NCBI GenBank assembly: GCA_942159475.1
Contig: OW804094.1
Location: 45,814,966 to 45,878,965 of the forward strand
Direction of reading: 5' to 3'
Length of the DNA: 64,000 nt
From: Sthenelais limicola
Taxonomy: Eukaryota; Annelida; Polychaeta; Phyllodocida; Sigalionidae
Positions 1-11,900 of the stretch are shown piece by piece. Position 1 is the stretch's first letter; every line of letters starts with the position of its first letter. A program made the translations under genes and the position numbers. The notes under the pieces were generated by a model, which saw nothing but the letters and a program-made list of their open reading frames with translations, had not been told where the DNA came from and searched no databases.

Positions 1-1545
1 ACATTATATTTATATAAATTATAATATTGTGTATGTTATAGAGCCATAGTATACATCCACAATGTGGCCATGCGTCTTTTGTAATACCATGCTTATTAAA
101 TGTTTTGGCTGCTTTAGTAATACAATAATACATTGCTGTTTAGAACGAATCGATACATAAATCTCATATATAATTTTGCTGTAGTTATTACTGCTTTTTC
201 TAACTTCAAATCATAAACTGAGAATAGCAATGTACATTGTGAGCTTATTGAAATAAAAGATAAACAAACAAAAAGAAAAAAAGAAGGCAGTAATTATTGT
301 ATCGTCACCCCCCCCCCGCACCCACCACCCACTTCCCTCCACGCTCCCTACTGTCCTCGAGTCCTACCTGCAATGCTCCACCACCACCCTACTCCTCCCC
401 ACCCCCCTGCCAAGCCAACCATCACCCAACAGCCCACAATCGGTGGATGACGATTCGGCGATGGACTAATTAGGGTAACGCCTCACAACGATGAACACTG
501 ATGAATAATTAAGGCTCAAAGATGGGCCACGTTGCCACGTAGTCGGCGACCAAGAATCTTGTTACGCGCCGGTGATGAGTTAGTGAAGATGTTTTGTTGT
601 ACCCCTTGGTACGATGGTCTAGGAATATGGAAACATGATTCCTTTGTTAGTAAGCATTTGGCCAGAGAGCGTTCTCCTTCTATTGCATCCGCAAAATAGT
701 ATTAATAGTGGCTTTGCCGTTCGTGTGTTGGGTGGTTCATTTCATATTCCTTCCTCTAGCTGCGTTCCCCGCACATCCTTTTAGCGTTTTGTGTATACAT
801 ATAGAAAATGTCTTACACTGTTTCCAACCTCTTTTAAAACTAGGATTTTATTTCGATTTTGTTGGTAAAATTTGCAGCTATTTTCGTCCTAGTATAGTTG
901 ACCTACCAAAGTTGCCCTTGGGAAAGATTAAGTCCAGATATCCTCATGGGGCTCCTGTTCCATATGTCTTCATGCAGGACGATCAGGAACAGATTTAACA
1001 CGAAAATCCCTTCATTATAGTTAGAAGAGATTCATTCTTTCTAGGGTATGACCGGGGTGCATCTTTCAAAATATGGTTTATAGTCTGCGTAGTTCCTTAT
1101 ATGTATGTTGTAAAACCGTAACCGGAAAAACTGTTGTTCTCCTCATTGGATTTCCCGGGGGTAGACCGCGCTTATTGGTCGCTGAACGATTCATACATAG
1201 CAGCAAATTATTGCATCAACGCAGCTGCCTCTAAATGAGCTGGGAACATCGGGTCAGTACGTGAATAACATGGAGGGCAAAGGAACACGATCCTTGCAAT
1301 TCAATTTGATCCTGGGATGGAAAGAGAAAGACGTATAAAAAGCACGCGAGGTCGTTGACAATGCCATCCTTTCAATAAAGGAATTGCTTTGCAACCAAAC
1401 AACTAAACTCCTAAAGTGGAACTTGAGGAAAGGCAGAGCAGGTGTTCACGGTTGATATGAATCACTTATAATGTTATTAAAAAGTGAATACAGAAAAATA
1501 TTTAAAGGGTTGATTGTGGGTTTTTTTTTCAAATGTGCGCCAATA
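1..1545. other. non-coding, AT-rich; no gene recognised
   Basis: AT-rich sequence with a C10 run at 308-317 inside a C-rich stretch (about 306-425). The open frame at 708-998 has no recognisable domain, no low-entropy protein signature and no convincing splice context. I treat it as chance. Nothing else is supported. Confidence 0.6.
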
Positions 1546-1893
1546 TGTGATGTGTTACAGGAAAATGAGTCACAAGTCCCAATAAATTATTTTGAGATAT
1601 CATGTTTGAAAAGATCAGATCAGGCGGGTTCCAATGATGGTAAACATTAGGACGACGGCTAATAGGTACTTCAATATAATTTTATGAATAAGAACAGTTA
1701 TAGCGTTATAATCTTGATGGTCACTCACCAAATCCGTAATGTAGTTATAAATATAGTTAAATATACTCCTTTGGATAAACTCAGAAACATGTAGATATAT
1801 ATTCAATACAGAGTCTTGAAAATTACTTTGAAAAATCACTTTGGAAAATATCAATGTTGCTACTTGTGACTCATTTTCCTGTGACACATCACA
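1546..1893. mobile_element. MITE-like fold-back element with about 32-bp terminal inverted repeats
   Basis: Positions 1546-1577 and 1862-1893 are inverted copies of each other, 32 nt long with one mismatch (T at 1555 against C in the other arm read as reverse complement). Both arms contain the core GAAAATGAGTCACAAGT. Similarity continues weakly inward for roughly 15-20 more bases. The enclosed sequence is AT-rich and carries no transposase; the 90-codon frame on the minus strand reads through one arm and resembles nothing known. Size (348 bp), TIRs and lack of coding capacity fit a non-autonomous DNA transposon. I could not define a clear target-site duplication, so the family is unassigned. 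A simple inverted duplication is the alternative. Confidence 0.6.
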
Positions 1894-4800
1894 ATAATTT
1901 CAGAAACATCGTAACTTACTTTCTTGGTTTTGAAGGCGAATCCTCAATTCAATATGAGCGCCGTGCCAAGTTTTGGAAGACGAAGACAAAACTAACAAAA
2001 ACATAGTAGGTAATCCGATCTCACGAAGCCAAAAAAGTAAAAGAAAGAACAACAATTGTAAATAAGTATTTTCTCAACAAGAAAAAAAAGCAATCATAAA
2101 AAAGTCCATGTCAAATAATAAAGACTTCTTTATCATATTAATTTTAAAATGCCAATGTTTAGTGTCATTTGTATGGTTTTAGCTTTTATTTATTTATTCC
2201 ATGGTAATCAATTATTGTATTGTGTTATGTGTCTCTGTATTTAGGTTCCCTTCGTGAGAACGTCTTGCATGACATTTATTTCCTCTTTGTAAAACAAACA
2301 AGCTGTGTGATCCAGCTAGCGTCCATATTCATTGAATCGTGACAAGAGGAGTTTTTCTCCTTTTTCTTAGTGACAATCGATTTGTCACACTGGATTTTCC
2401 TCTCTACGTTCATTCCTACCACAATAGACTAATGAGTTGTTCCCCTGTGGAAAGATTGTAAAAGAAAACTTTTTATTTTACATTTTGACCTTTGTCCTTT
2501 AATTGACTCCGCATATATGTTACTACATTGGTTACAATAGTAGATATTTCTTTTGGAAACCAACTATGTACCCCAGGATGTGTCCGATTGGATTCCCAAA
2601 TCTAAAAAACAGCGGTGCTACAATATAAAGATTTGGTTTGACATACACGAAACAAGACGAATGATGGGTAATGTTCATACACATTTTATTTTCTTCGTGT
2701 ATATCATCAGCGGTGACAATGGTAAACATGACATGTGAAGGAAGAAATTGTGTATTTAAAATCATAATTATAATCCATTCCCAAATGTATCTCGGTCCCC
2801 AGAGGGAGGAGTCTTCCTTTTGGCATCTCATATGGACCAAGAATTGTCTCCGAGATTCCGCCAGCAATAATACACTTCTACTTTTGCTTTAGTCATCTAC
2901 ATTCAGGAAATTCTATCAGTTGTTATTTCACATCGATGTCCAATCGCATCGCAAAATCCGCATAGTTAAATTTGAATCTCATTCAAACCAGTTAAGGTGG
3001 AAAGGATCGCCATCTTAATTGATTTGGAAATCAAAATGATGACGATGAAATAGACTTTGCCATCACCCTCGATCGGAAGCACTATTGGAATATTTACAAA
3101 ATATGCAGTTTTCAATTAACACGAGGACTTTTCTTTAACATGGAAATACAATTAAAAAGGGGGAACAAGAGTTATTAATGGGGGAAAGAACGAAAGGGGA
3201 ATACGTTTCATCGAAACTGAAAACGTATGTTTCATATTAAGCAGTGTTTGGGTGATAAGAACTATACTTGTAGTTACAGCTTATATTAAAACATATACTG
3301 AATGTATTTTTATATCTTATTCGGAGGGAATCATCTGGGGAAAAAACCCAGCACGTGGAGTATACCCCCCCCCCCTTTCAAGGGTATGAATACGAGATAT
3401 TACCTAAAGAAATGATTGTAAAAAGTATCAGAATCTAACATCCCTTGGACATTCATTAGTTGTCCTACGATGACATCACAGAAACTACAGGAAGATTATT
3501 CATTATTTTCGAATCTCGTTCAATCCTGTTTGAGCAAGAATCCAATCATAAGAAAACCGGAAGAAATAATTTGCAGTTGATTTAGCTGGTATTGGTGCTT
3601 TAAATAACTCATTGGGCGAGTGCGTGCTTTGGACATGCGCGCAGATGTGTATGATTGGACTCATTATTGAGCATGCGTAACACGAGCTCCCATGAACGTT
3701 GCCATGGCAAATGACATCAATCTCAGTAATTCAAGGCCCGTGTGGAACACTGAGATTGAATAGACCGTTTCCAGATTCATACGTGCTGGTTTTTCTAGAG
3801 TAAAGAGAATAAGGAATGATTTCTCAATAATGAATCAGGCTCACTACTTCCTATTTTAAATATATATACGTTATCTATGTATTCATATTTCAAGAAAGTA
3901 TGCTACTTCTGACACCTGTCGAATTATTCCGTAGTCCAAATGTCAATATTTTATGATATGATATTAATGGTTAATTGGTAAATGTTTATGATAAATTTAT
4001 CCAAGCTTACGAAAGTATTGTTTTGAATCATTCTGATTTGTCTCCTGAGAATATCACGAATGTGAAAGAGGGGAACAATACAATTTGCAGTTGAATGACA
4101 TCAGAAATTCAATTGAATCTCCAAAATATTCATGCTACCATGTGACGGATAATAGTCGTAGGAAAGTTTAAAGTACATCCCATATAACCATATATCATTG
4201 ACAAGGTTGAAATAGGGGTATGGTCCCACCAGCTAATACAAATCTGTGGGTTATTTTTAAATTGTTGAATTATTTTTTTCTCAGAAAGATAATCTTGAGT
4301 ATTTAGAAATATGATGTTCAATAATGCACCATCTTTGTAATTAGACGTGGGATGACGATTTAAATGTCACAAGCATCTTAGCAATTTCGTAGCCTTAGAG
4401 CCAAGGCCTATACAGGGCATTTATAAGCAAATCCCAACACCTTATATCTAATGTCGCGTTCCTATAGTGACTAGCGCAATATTTTAGTTTTTAATCCCAA
4501 CACAACGAAGTAAGGTTTTCCGCCGATCTTGTTCTCCAATATTTCCTGATCTGCAGTATTCACACGCGTCCAACCTAACTCCCCTATCAGAGGCTATTGC
4601 CCGAAGGATACTTGAGGGGATGAGGGCTGAAGTAGTCCCTTCACCTGTATCGGATCACCTGTTAAGTAAGGGTCGGCATGGGAAGAAGGAGGACTGGGTG
4701 TATTTGTAGCTGCACTAGATGAGCGCAATGCCCCACAGGTATTAGCAATGGGAGACCGCCAACCCCCATCCTATCAGCCCTCAAACCCCCAGTCTCTCCC

Positions 4801-5476
4801 CGAGCCCCCCACCCCGCCCCCACCACCACCACCCATGATCTCAAGAGATTAGGATTCAGTAATTAAAAGTCGAATATCCAGGGGTTTGCTTCTGGCTGAG
4901 ACATGATCTGAGCCATTGCCAGGCAGCCCTGTTCTTTGAAATCACCCCAAATGTTGATTGGGTAGTTGTTCCATACGTCCCGTCTTCACCCTTGCTCAGG
5001 GACGAGGGGGAGCTGTGGACATTTCAACCTCACACTGCAGCAACCAGCGGCTCAAGACTCGCAACTACTCGTTTTTAACTCCTTAGAAACCATGCTATAT
5101 AATGGTATCGCTCGGTTGGTGATTGCAGCAACCAAGCAGAAGAAATACAACCAGCGATTAAAACCTACGTCTCCTTAAACAGATTATTTTCACCCATTTG
5201 GAGGACAAAGCCCTCCGCCGGCGGACGCTACCAAGGGGGGAACATCTCTCATTTGTATTCTTTCCTTACAATAGTCCATGTTTCCACCTATATGCTGGGA
5301 GTACCCGCGATTACTAATCCCTTCCATGAGGCTTTTTATCCAGCCCAACATTATCAGCCATCAGATCCTAACGCATGGTTAAACTGGATCGATCATTTGG
5401 CTGGATACCTCTCACTCTCTCCCCAAGCTCTCCTACCTCTCGCCACCACCACCCAACAAGGGAGAGAGATGGGGGA
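1894..5476. other. non-coding; no gene recognised
   Basis: AT-rich sequence with a C11 run at 3365-3375. The overlapping open frames on both strands near 2532-2892 and the one at 4966-5178 show no family resemblance. No RRM1-coding exon of CELF was seen here by eye, although very short exons could be missed. Confidence 0.5.
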
Positions 5477-5513
5477 TAGAGAGACATCTATTCAGCAGCC
5501 TATAGACACCTTC
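5477..5513 (+). repeat. 37-bp direct repeat, copy 1
   Basis: Identical over 37 nt to 5918-5954 in the same orientation, including the core ACATCTATTCAGCAGCCTAT. The flanking bases differ immediately on both sides. The start-to-start distance is 441 bp. Confidence 0.95.
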
Positions 5514-5579
5514 ACGCTAGCGTTTCTTATTGTATCGTCTTTACATGGCTCGTTTCTCTTTTGGAGGGAGCCAGCCAGC

Positions 5580-5604
5580 GAGAGAGAGAGAGAGGGGGGG
5601 GGGG
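5580..5604. repeat. (GA)n followed by G-run
   Basis: An AG dinucleotide array passes directly into a run of eleven G, a purine-only tract on the + strand. It lies in the segment between the two 37-bp direct repeats. Confidence 0.9.
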
Positions 5605-5737
5605 AGAAGAACCAAGAAGAGTTGGTAGGAAAGTCTCAGTAAAAGGAAAGAATGCTAGAAATTCTAGAGACGGTATTGATATTGATGCTGGTATAGACTG
5701 ATGAGGGATTCAAGAACCGTCCTTGGGGCGGGGGAGT

Positions 5738-5753
5738 GGGGGGGGGGGGGGGG
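5738..5753. repeat. G16 homopolymer
   Basis: Sixteen consecutive G residues. Length is likely polymorphic or error-prone in assembly. Confidence 0.9.
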
Positions 5754-5917
5754 TGACAAGAAAGATAGGTGCAGGGTGCTTGGAGGTTCGGTTGGAATGT
5801 AAGAAAGTAAAAGAATGAAGGCGGAAAGAAGTAAGCCAAGGGGTTCAAAGAAAATAGCATGGCAGGCAAAGCAGTGCGTGTAAAAGTATTGCCGACTTGC
5901 ATATAAGGTGGTGTGAG

Positions 5918-5954
5918 TAGAGAGACATCTATTCAGCAGCCTATAGACACCTTC
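5918..5954 (+). repeat. 37-bp direct repeat, copy 2
   Basis: Exact second copy of 5477-5513. The intervening 404 bp are purine-rich and contain the GA and G16 runs. Consistent with a local tandem duplication that later diverged or lost sequence, an insertion flanked by a duplicated segment, or an assembly join between haplotypes. Confidence 0.95.
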
Positions 5955-8900
5955 TATATATCTTTCCTTTGGACCCCTTGGCCTAGACAAAAAAAATATA
6001 AAATATAAGGAGGAGATATAGAAGGACACATGACTTGGGCCTGCATACAATGGTTCGGCAGAAACAGAAAGACAGGGGTTGGAGGAGAAGACATTAATTG
6101 TGAGGCCAGTAGAAATAAGGCTTGACCTAGTATAAATTTCAATAAAAGTTTGTTAACGGTTTTGGGGTATTTTGAGTGCCCCTTATTAACATACTAAAAG
6201 TCTACAAAATCAAGAAGAGACGAGTAAAGACCGTGGCTGGTGATTGAATCTATGCTATTATAAAGCAGTTTACAGGAATAAGAAAAGAAGTGCCGAGTGA
6301 AAAGAGAAATTGAAAATGAAGAGAAGAGGCATTTCAGAGGATAAATACTATAAGGACACACCATGAGGTGGTTTACATAGGACAAAACAGATAGAATTTT
6401 TGGGGAAGCCCTTCCGAAAGCCCACAAGCATGGGATGAAAGATGGTTGGTTGAGAAAGAGAAAACAGAAAAGAGGGATTCTCAAAGCTTGGCGCATGCGT
6501 CAAACAATCCTTCACGAGCAGCTCAAACTGATACTACAAAAACCTCGAGCAGGAGTAGGAGGAGGAGGAGATCAGCTCAGCAGCTTGGTGGTGGCCGCTT
6601 TGAAGGGTTTCTGTTTGAATAAGCTCTGTGGATAACTGCGAGGAGAGCGAAACTCTAGACAGCACCCTTGCGTTTTTCTCCCCCACCGCTAGCCTATAGG
6701 AACACTCGGACACATTCTAGTGAGGCTTGCTAAAGCCTCCCTGTAAAAAATCCATAACACTTAAGGACAAGCGGACTGCTAGAGAACGCCTGAGAGGGAT
6801 CTTAGTTTTGGTTTGACAGTAGGGACAAAAGGCTTCGTACCCGATGCAAGATCAATGATACTTGCAGATTTGGCAAGAACCGCTGCGAATTGCCCTGATT
6901 GCATGACTGTCAGTATGATATGGGTAAAATGTGGTAATGTAAGATTATGATGATTCCTTCCATGCACCCACCTGCTTAATCATCCAGGAAATCTAATCCT
7001 TATCTATAGAAGTATTCTAATCACAGAAGCCTTAAAATCAATACATCTTTTCAAAGAAACTGTATCCAATATTGTCAGAAACTGGCATCAAAATTTTGGC
7101 TCAGTATCTCTGGCTTCTAGAAAAGCAAACCATAGTATACAAATCTATTTTTCACATAGCCGAAAATTCCGTTGGATGCCCAGGACGGAGGTCATGGCAT
7201 GAATGCTCACTAAGGACAACCATTACAAACCCGCCTGGGGCCTATAACCCACTCCCTCTGGGGCATAGATGCCAGTTCCATCCAGATTTGCAACTGCTCC
7301 TTTCTTAACCTGATCTGACTACTGTCTTGCACACCTGTCTCCAGCAGGTCGATCAAATCCGCCTTGCTTTCAGATGGCACGTATGAGTCAGATTGACCAG
7401 CCTGAAGGTTCCAGCGATTCTAATGGTGGAACCCTTTCAAATAACATATCTCTAAACAGCAGCCCATGCAGACCTCCCCTATTCTCCTCTCTCCCATCCC
7501 TCTCGTGTCTAAATGATCTAAGATGGGCATTAGGGGAAATACCTCCAATGCCGTTCATAAATTGTCTTAGTTCAATAGAGAGAGTGGGCGGGGTTATCTG
7601 GTTGACCCTCAGGTTATGGTTGCAATGCCAACACGTGTTGCTATATGTTGGGGTTGAGATTACAATGAAAGAAATTCAAGTCCTAGGAAATCTGTCACAC
7701 GTATCACGAAAAGTGGAAACACGCTGCAGAGTGTCTGTGCGAATGCACAGATCAGAATATGTTATCCCAAGTTTGCTGTATAGGTTTTTCTCGGGTTTAA
7801 TTAGCATAAGTAACTATATAATGAAGCATGAATCGTCAGTAGAAAAACCCAAGCCATGGCATAATGAATACGTAAGGAAATTCTGCACTTTAACTAATCT
7901 CTCCAAATGAATAGAGAAAAACATGTATAAGAAAGACAACAGGTATTGCACCTTCTAGTTATGATAACACAACATAAAAGTGCTATGTAGATTGAGGAGA
8001 GGTGAGGAGAAGTGAGGGGAAGTAGATTGATCTGACTCCCACCTCACGGGACCTATGAGCGACTGGTTCTTTTCTCCAGTTAGTTCAGCCCCTCCATTAT
8101 TACTTGTTTGAATGGGGCTCACTTGCATATTACAAGGCTGGGCGTAGAGTGAACCTTCTGGGAGCCCTCTCCTTATTCTGTAGGGAGAAGTGAGAGGCTG
8201 GGCTTGCATGGGGAGTGGCCGAGGATGGATGCTTGCTTGGTGTATTTCACTAAGGAGCTGGCCCTAAGGAGGATTGGAACGAAGTGCGTGAGTGTGTGTG
8301 TAGGGGCGGGGGCGGAGGTAAGGTATTCTTTACTTGGTTCATATTTCCAATGCGACATGTTCAATGTTAAAATAGGAGCCAGGGTTAGTGAGTGTTAGAA
8401 AGTAGAACTATGCCTGTATGGACAAACTGTTTGGCATAGATGCTTGCTCTGGTTTTAAATATACATTTCGCTGAAAGATTTTCCTAAAAAGAGGAAAAGC
8501 CACAATATCACGAGGCGGCCTTTTGTTTCGTCGATGTTTACTTTGAATGTTTTGATTTGTTAGAGTCCTTGATAAGCTATTACAGAAATACGTATCTTGT
8601 AATTACAACGATACTTACAATTTCGAAACATGCCTGTCACTATGACTTAATTGCAAAAGTTATAAAAAGAGAAGGTTCATTGTAAATTTGTCTTTTTGAC
8701 TTGCATAAAGGTAAATCCCTGTCTTGCAAAAACTCTTGAGACAGACTTGATCTCCGAGCACAGACACAAAAGTTTGAGTTCAGGCTATAAGGACATAATA
8801 TTTGTACCCACTTGGATGCCCCAGGTCCTCCCTATAGTTTAGCCTAGCACTTGGAAGGTAGGTGGAAGGGTGGATATGGTGGGTGGGTGTTAGAGCCACC

Positions 8901-11900
8901 AAGGGGGAGGGTGGGGGTCCCATAAAAAGTAATCTTGTACATCCTGAGTCGATACTTGGCACGGAGGTGGTTGCCGGGAGGTGATTAAGATTTACTGGCT
9001 TAATACCTCGGTGGAACGAGTCGCTCGGGAGCAAGTCGGGTCTTGCTCGGAGAATAAATCAGAGCGCCCGAGTTGGGGCAAACCTTTGCTAAATAGATTT
9101 GACATGATGGCCCCAATAAGAGGTGATGATGCCAGGGTGGGAGGAGCGGGACATACATACCTGGGAGAAAGGTGGACCGTGGGCGGTATAGGGGACGTGG
9201 TGAGGAAGAGGCAGCCCTTACAGTTGACTGATACAAGTCCCATATGGGCGCTGTGAGGGCAGGTATAGAATGCAACAAGATGCCGGCGCCGATCCTATCT
9301 CCTTGCCCAAATTCTACGCAAGAAAGAAAGATATTGGTATTAGGGGAAAATATGCGTGTTTCTCAATGCTAAATACATAGATCTATAGACGTCAGTATTA
9401 ACAGTATGATCTCTTATACACTCCACGTAAATGAGAATAGTATTCAACATGTTGAAATGTGCTTTAGTGCTCCATGGACACACCACATGCCACGCTCTTC
9501 TAATATCGCTCACAAATTCTTTCCAGGATCATTCAGGCTTCATACCCTGCTCCATACTCGCTAATAACAGTTGCTTTTTAGGGATCTAAAGGGAGGGAAA
9601 CACAATCTTTTGTTCAGTCTATACACTAAGGCATGGTCCGCTATCCTGACCATGTTGTCAGACTGGCCCACTAGTCTACTCTCATGTAGCCTACCCTGCT
9701 CAAGCCTGACGTCACCACTGCTCTGAAAATGGCAGCGTCATAAACCTTCATAATCCCATATTCTAGGCACTCTTATTATTCCCTATGTTTATATTTAAAC
9801 CCAGCTGACATCCATTCCTCCTTATGTTCATACGTAGGGCAATCGAGTGGTATCCATGAAGGCCCTGTTTCAACAACCACATTATACCCACATGGACCCC
9901 ACCTAACATCCCTCTTTTGGGCCATAATATGAGCGTAAGGCCTGAAGAGAGTAAGCGTACTATAGGAAGGGCGCCATCATGCTAAGGCCATATTGCCTTA
10001 ACCACTATGACGCCGCTATCATCAACAGAGGGGGGAGAATGTGCCATCTTCAAACTAATAATGACGTAGCCTTGCTATCAAGTCTTTCCCTATTACTCAT
10101 TATACTTTGGGCTTTTATAGTCCCCACACCTGACCACTCATAAATCTCCATCCATATGGCTCCCTCTCCGAAGCAGTTTTTTCTGTTTCATGTTTGTCAA
10201 CTTTCTCCAATTCTAAGGCCACATTTGTAATGTATTTTTCCTCTCGGCCTCCGAACCTGTTTTGATTGATAAGCGTAGCCGTCGCCTTGGAATGAGACAG
10301 GAGCGAGGGAGCAGGGGCACCTTGCATTGATATAACACACTAATTGTTCAAATTTGACTCAGAATTTGACATCTAGACTGATGGGTTCATTTTCCTCTTC
10401 ATGGAATTCAAATAAGGAAATATTTAGTCTGAAGAGAATGGGGTTTTTATGGTGCCTCTGTTTCAATTAAATCTGCATCGTTTATTTACCAAGTACACAC
10501 GGATCAATATCAGTGCATACAGTCATGAAGGGGTGGTGGAATTTAGAGTTTTATCTCCATTTTGAAATTGTTGAAGCGTGATTTCTGAATACCAGTAAAA
10601 ACGGACGTAGCGTGATTCTTGGAGAGACGTCTTGAATCTCGGCTCATTGCGAATCATTACCGTTTCGATACAAGATAAATTGATTCAAGATTTTCTCGTG
10701 AACTCAAACACAAGCTCGCTTGAATATATGTTGAGAGAATTGGCCTTCAGTATACTTCATGTGCACTATCCGTGGCAAAATACATACCACAACCTATACC
10801 TCAAATATTATATCACAATGGTTTTTTACTTTGGCTTTTATTCTGGTATAATTATATAGGCCCCCTAATGTAAACTACAAATAATGTTCTAATCCTATAT
10901 GATAGTCCGTTGAAACATTATTATAAAGATAAAACAATTATTAAAACATTATTATTTACATAAAAGCGCAATACCATAACCCCAAGCATAGTCGTATTGA
11001 GAGAATCTTTTGAAAACCTGCAACAAGTGTCTCAAGAAATCATTAAGAAACCCCAGGATTCCCTTGGGATTGTGGTACCACTTCAAGTTCTTTTACCGCG
11101 CAAGTTATTCATTTATAATGACCGTTCAGCTCAAGGATGATCCATTAAGGATGATGTATCATTTATTATATGCAACCGATGGCCATTATCGCTAAGCCTT
11201 ATTTTCTTAGTGATTCAACTATCGAAATTCACAGCTGAAATCAAATACTTCGCATGCAATTTTCATGAGAGTTACTCTGCATTTGATGCAGCGCGGCATG
11301 CAATAGGACGATTTTCCATACTTTGTAACGGAGGAATCCGGCTAGGAGCCTTTATGCTTACTCGGCTTCAAGCACTTGGGCTTATTTCAGCATATCAAAA
11401 TTTATAAGTTAGTGAATGCATTCAATTTTCAATGTTCACGAAAGAAGTTTTATTTTGTCACATTTCATAATAAAGGGTGTATAGATTTGCAAAATTGTAG
11501 TATATCAGAGGAAAACTAAAATCGAGAAATTAATGGTCTCAATATTTTTTATATTAAAAAGAAAACAGATTTCAATACTCGAATAGTATTTGACAATTAT
11601 TATTTACTATCAAGTTATACAGCACAACAGGCAAATTTAGAGTCGTATCAACGTAAGGGATTATAGTCATGACTTTAGTCATAACCCTTCAAGGATTTAT
11701 TTCATATCATCCCTCATCATTTCATTTCAGGGTATCTATATTAATTCATCCAGTAATCCTCCATATCGAGGATATTTTGCATATCAGTATGCGGCCCCGT
11801 CAAGGTATAATTGATCGAGCGAATGGCAGTAACATGGTTGTCCGAATTCACTGCAGATGGCGCGGTGGTCTCTTTATCCGGACCAGGATTTGTACAAGTG

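Noticed and set aside
7374..7910. 178-codon open frame, the longest in the window
   Set aside because: No recognisable domain, repeat or transposon protein signature; no splice or promoter context. In 64 kb of non-coding DNA a frame of this length is possible by chance.
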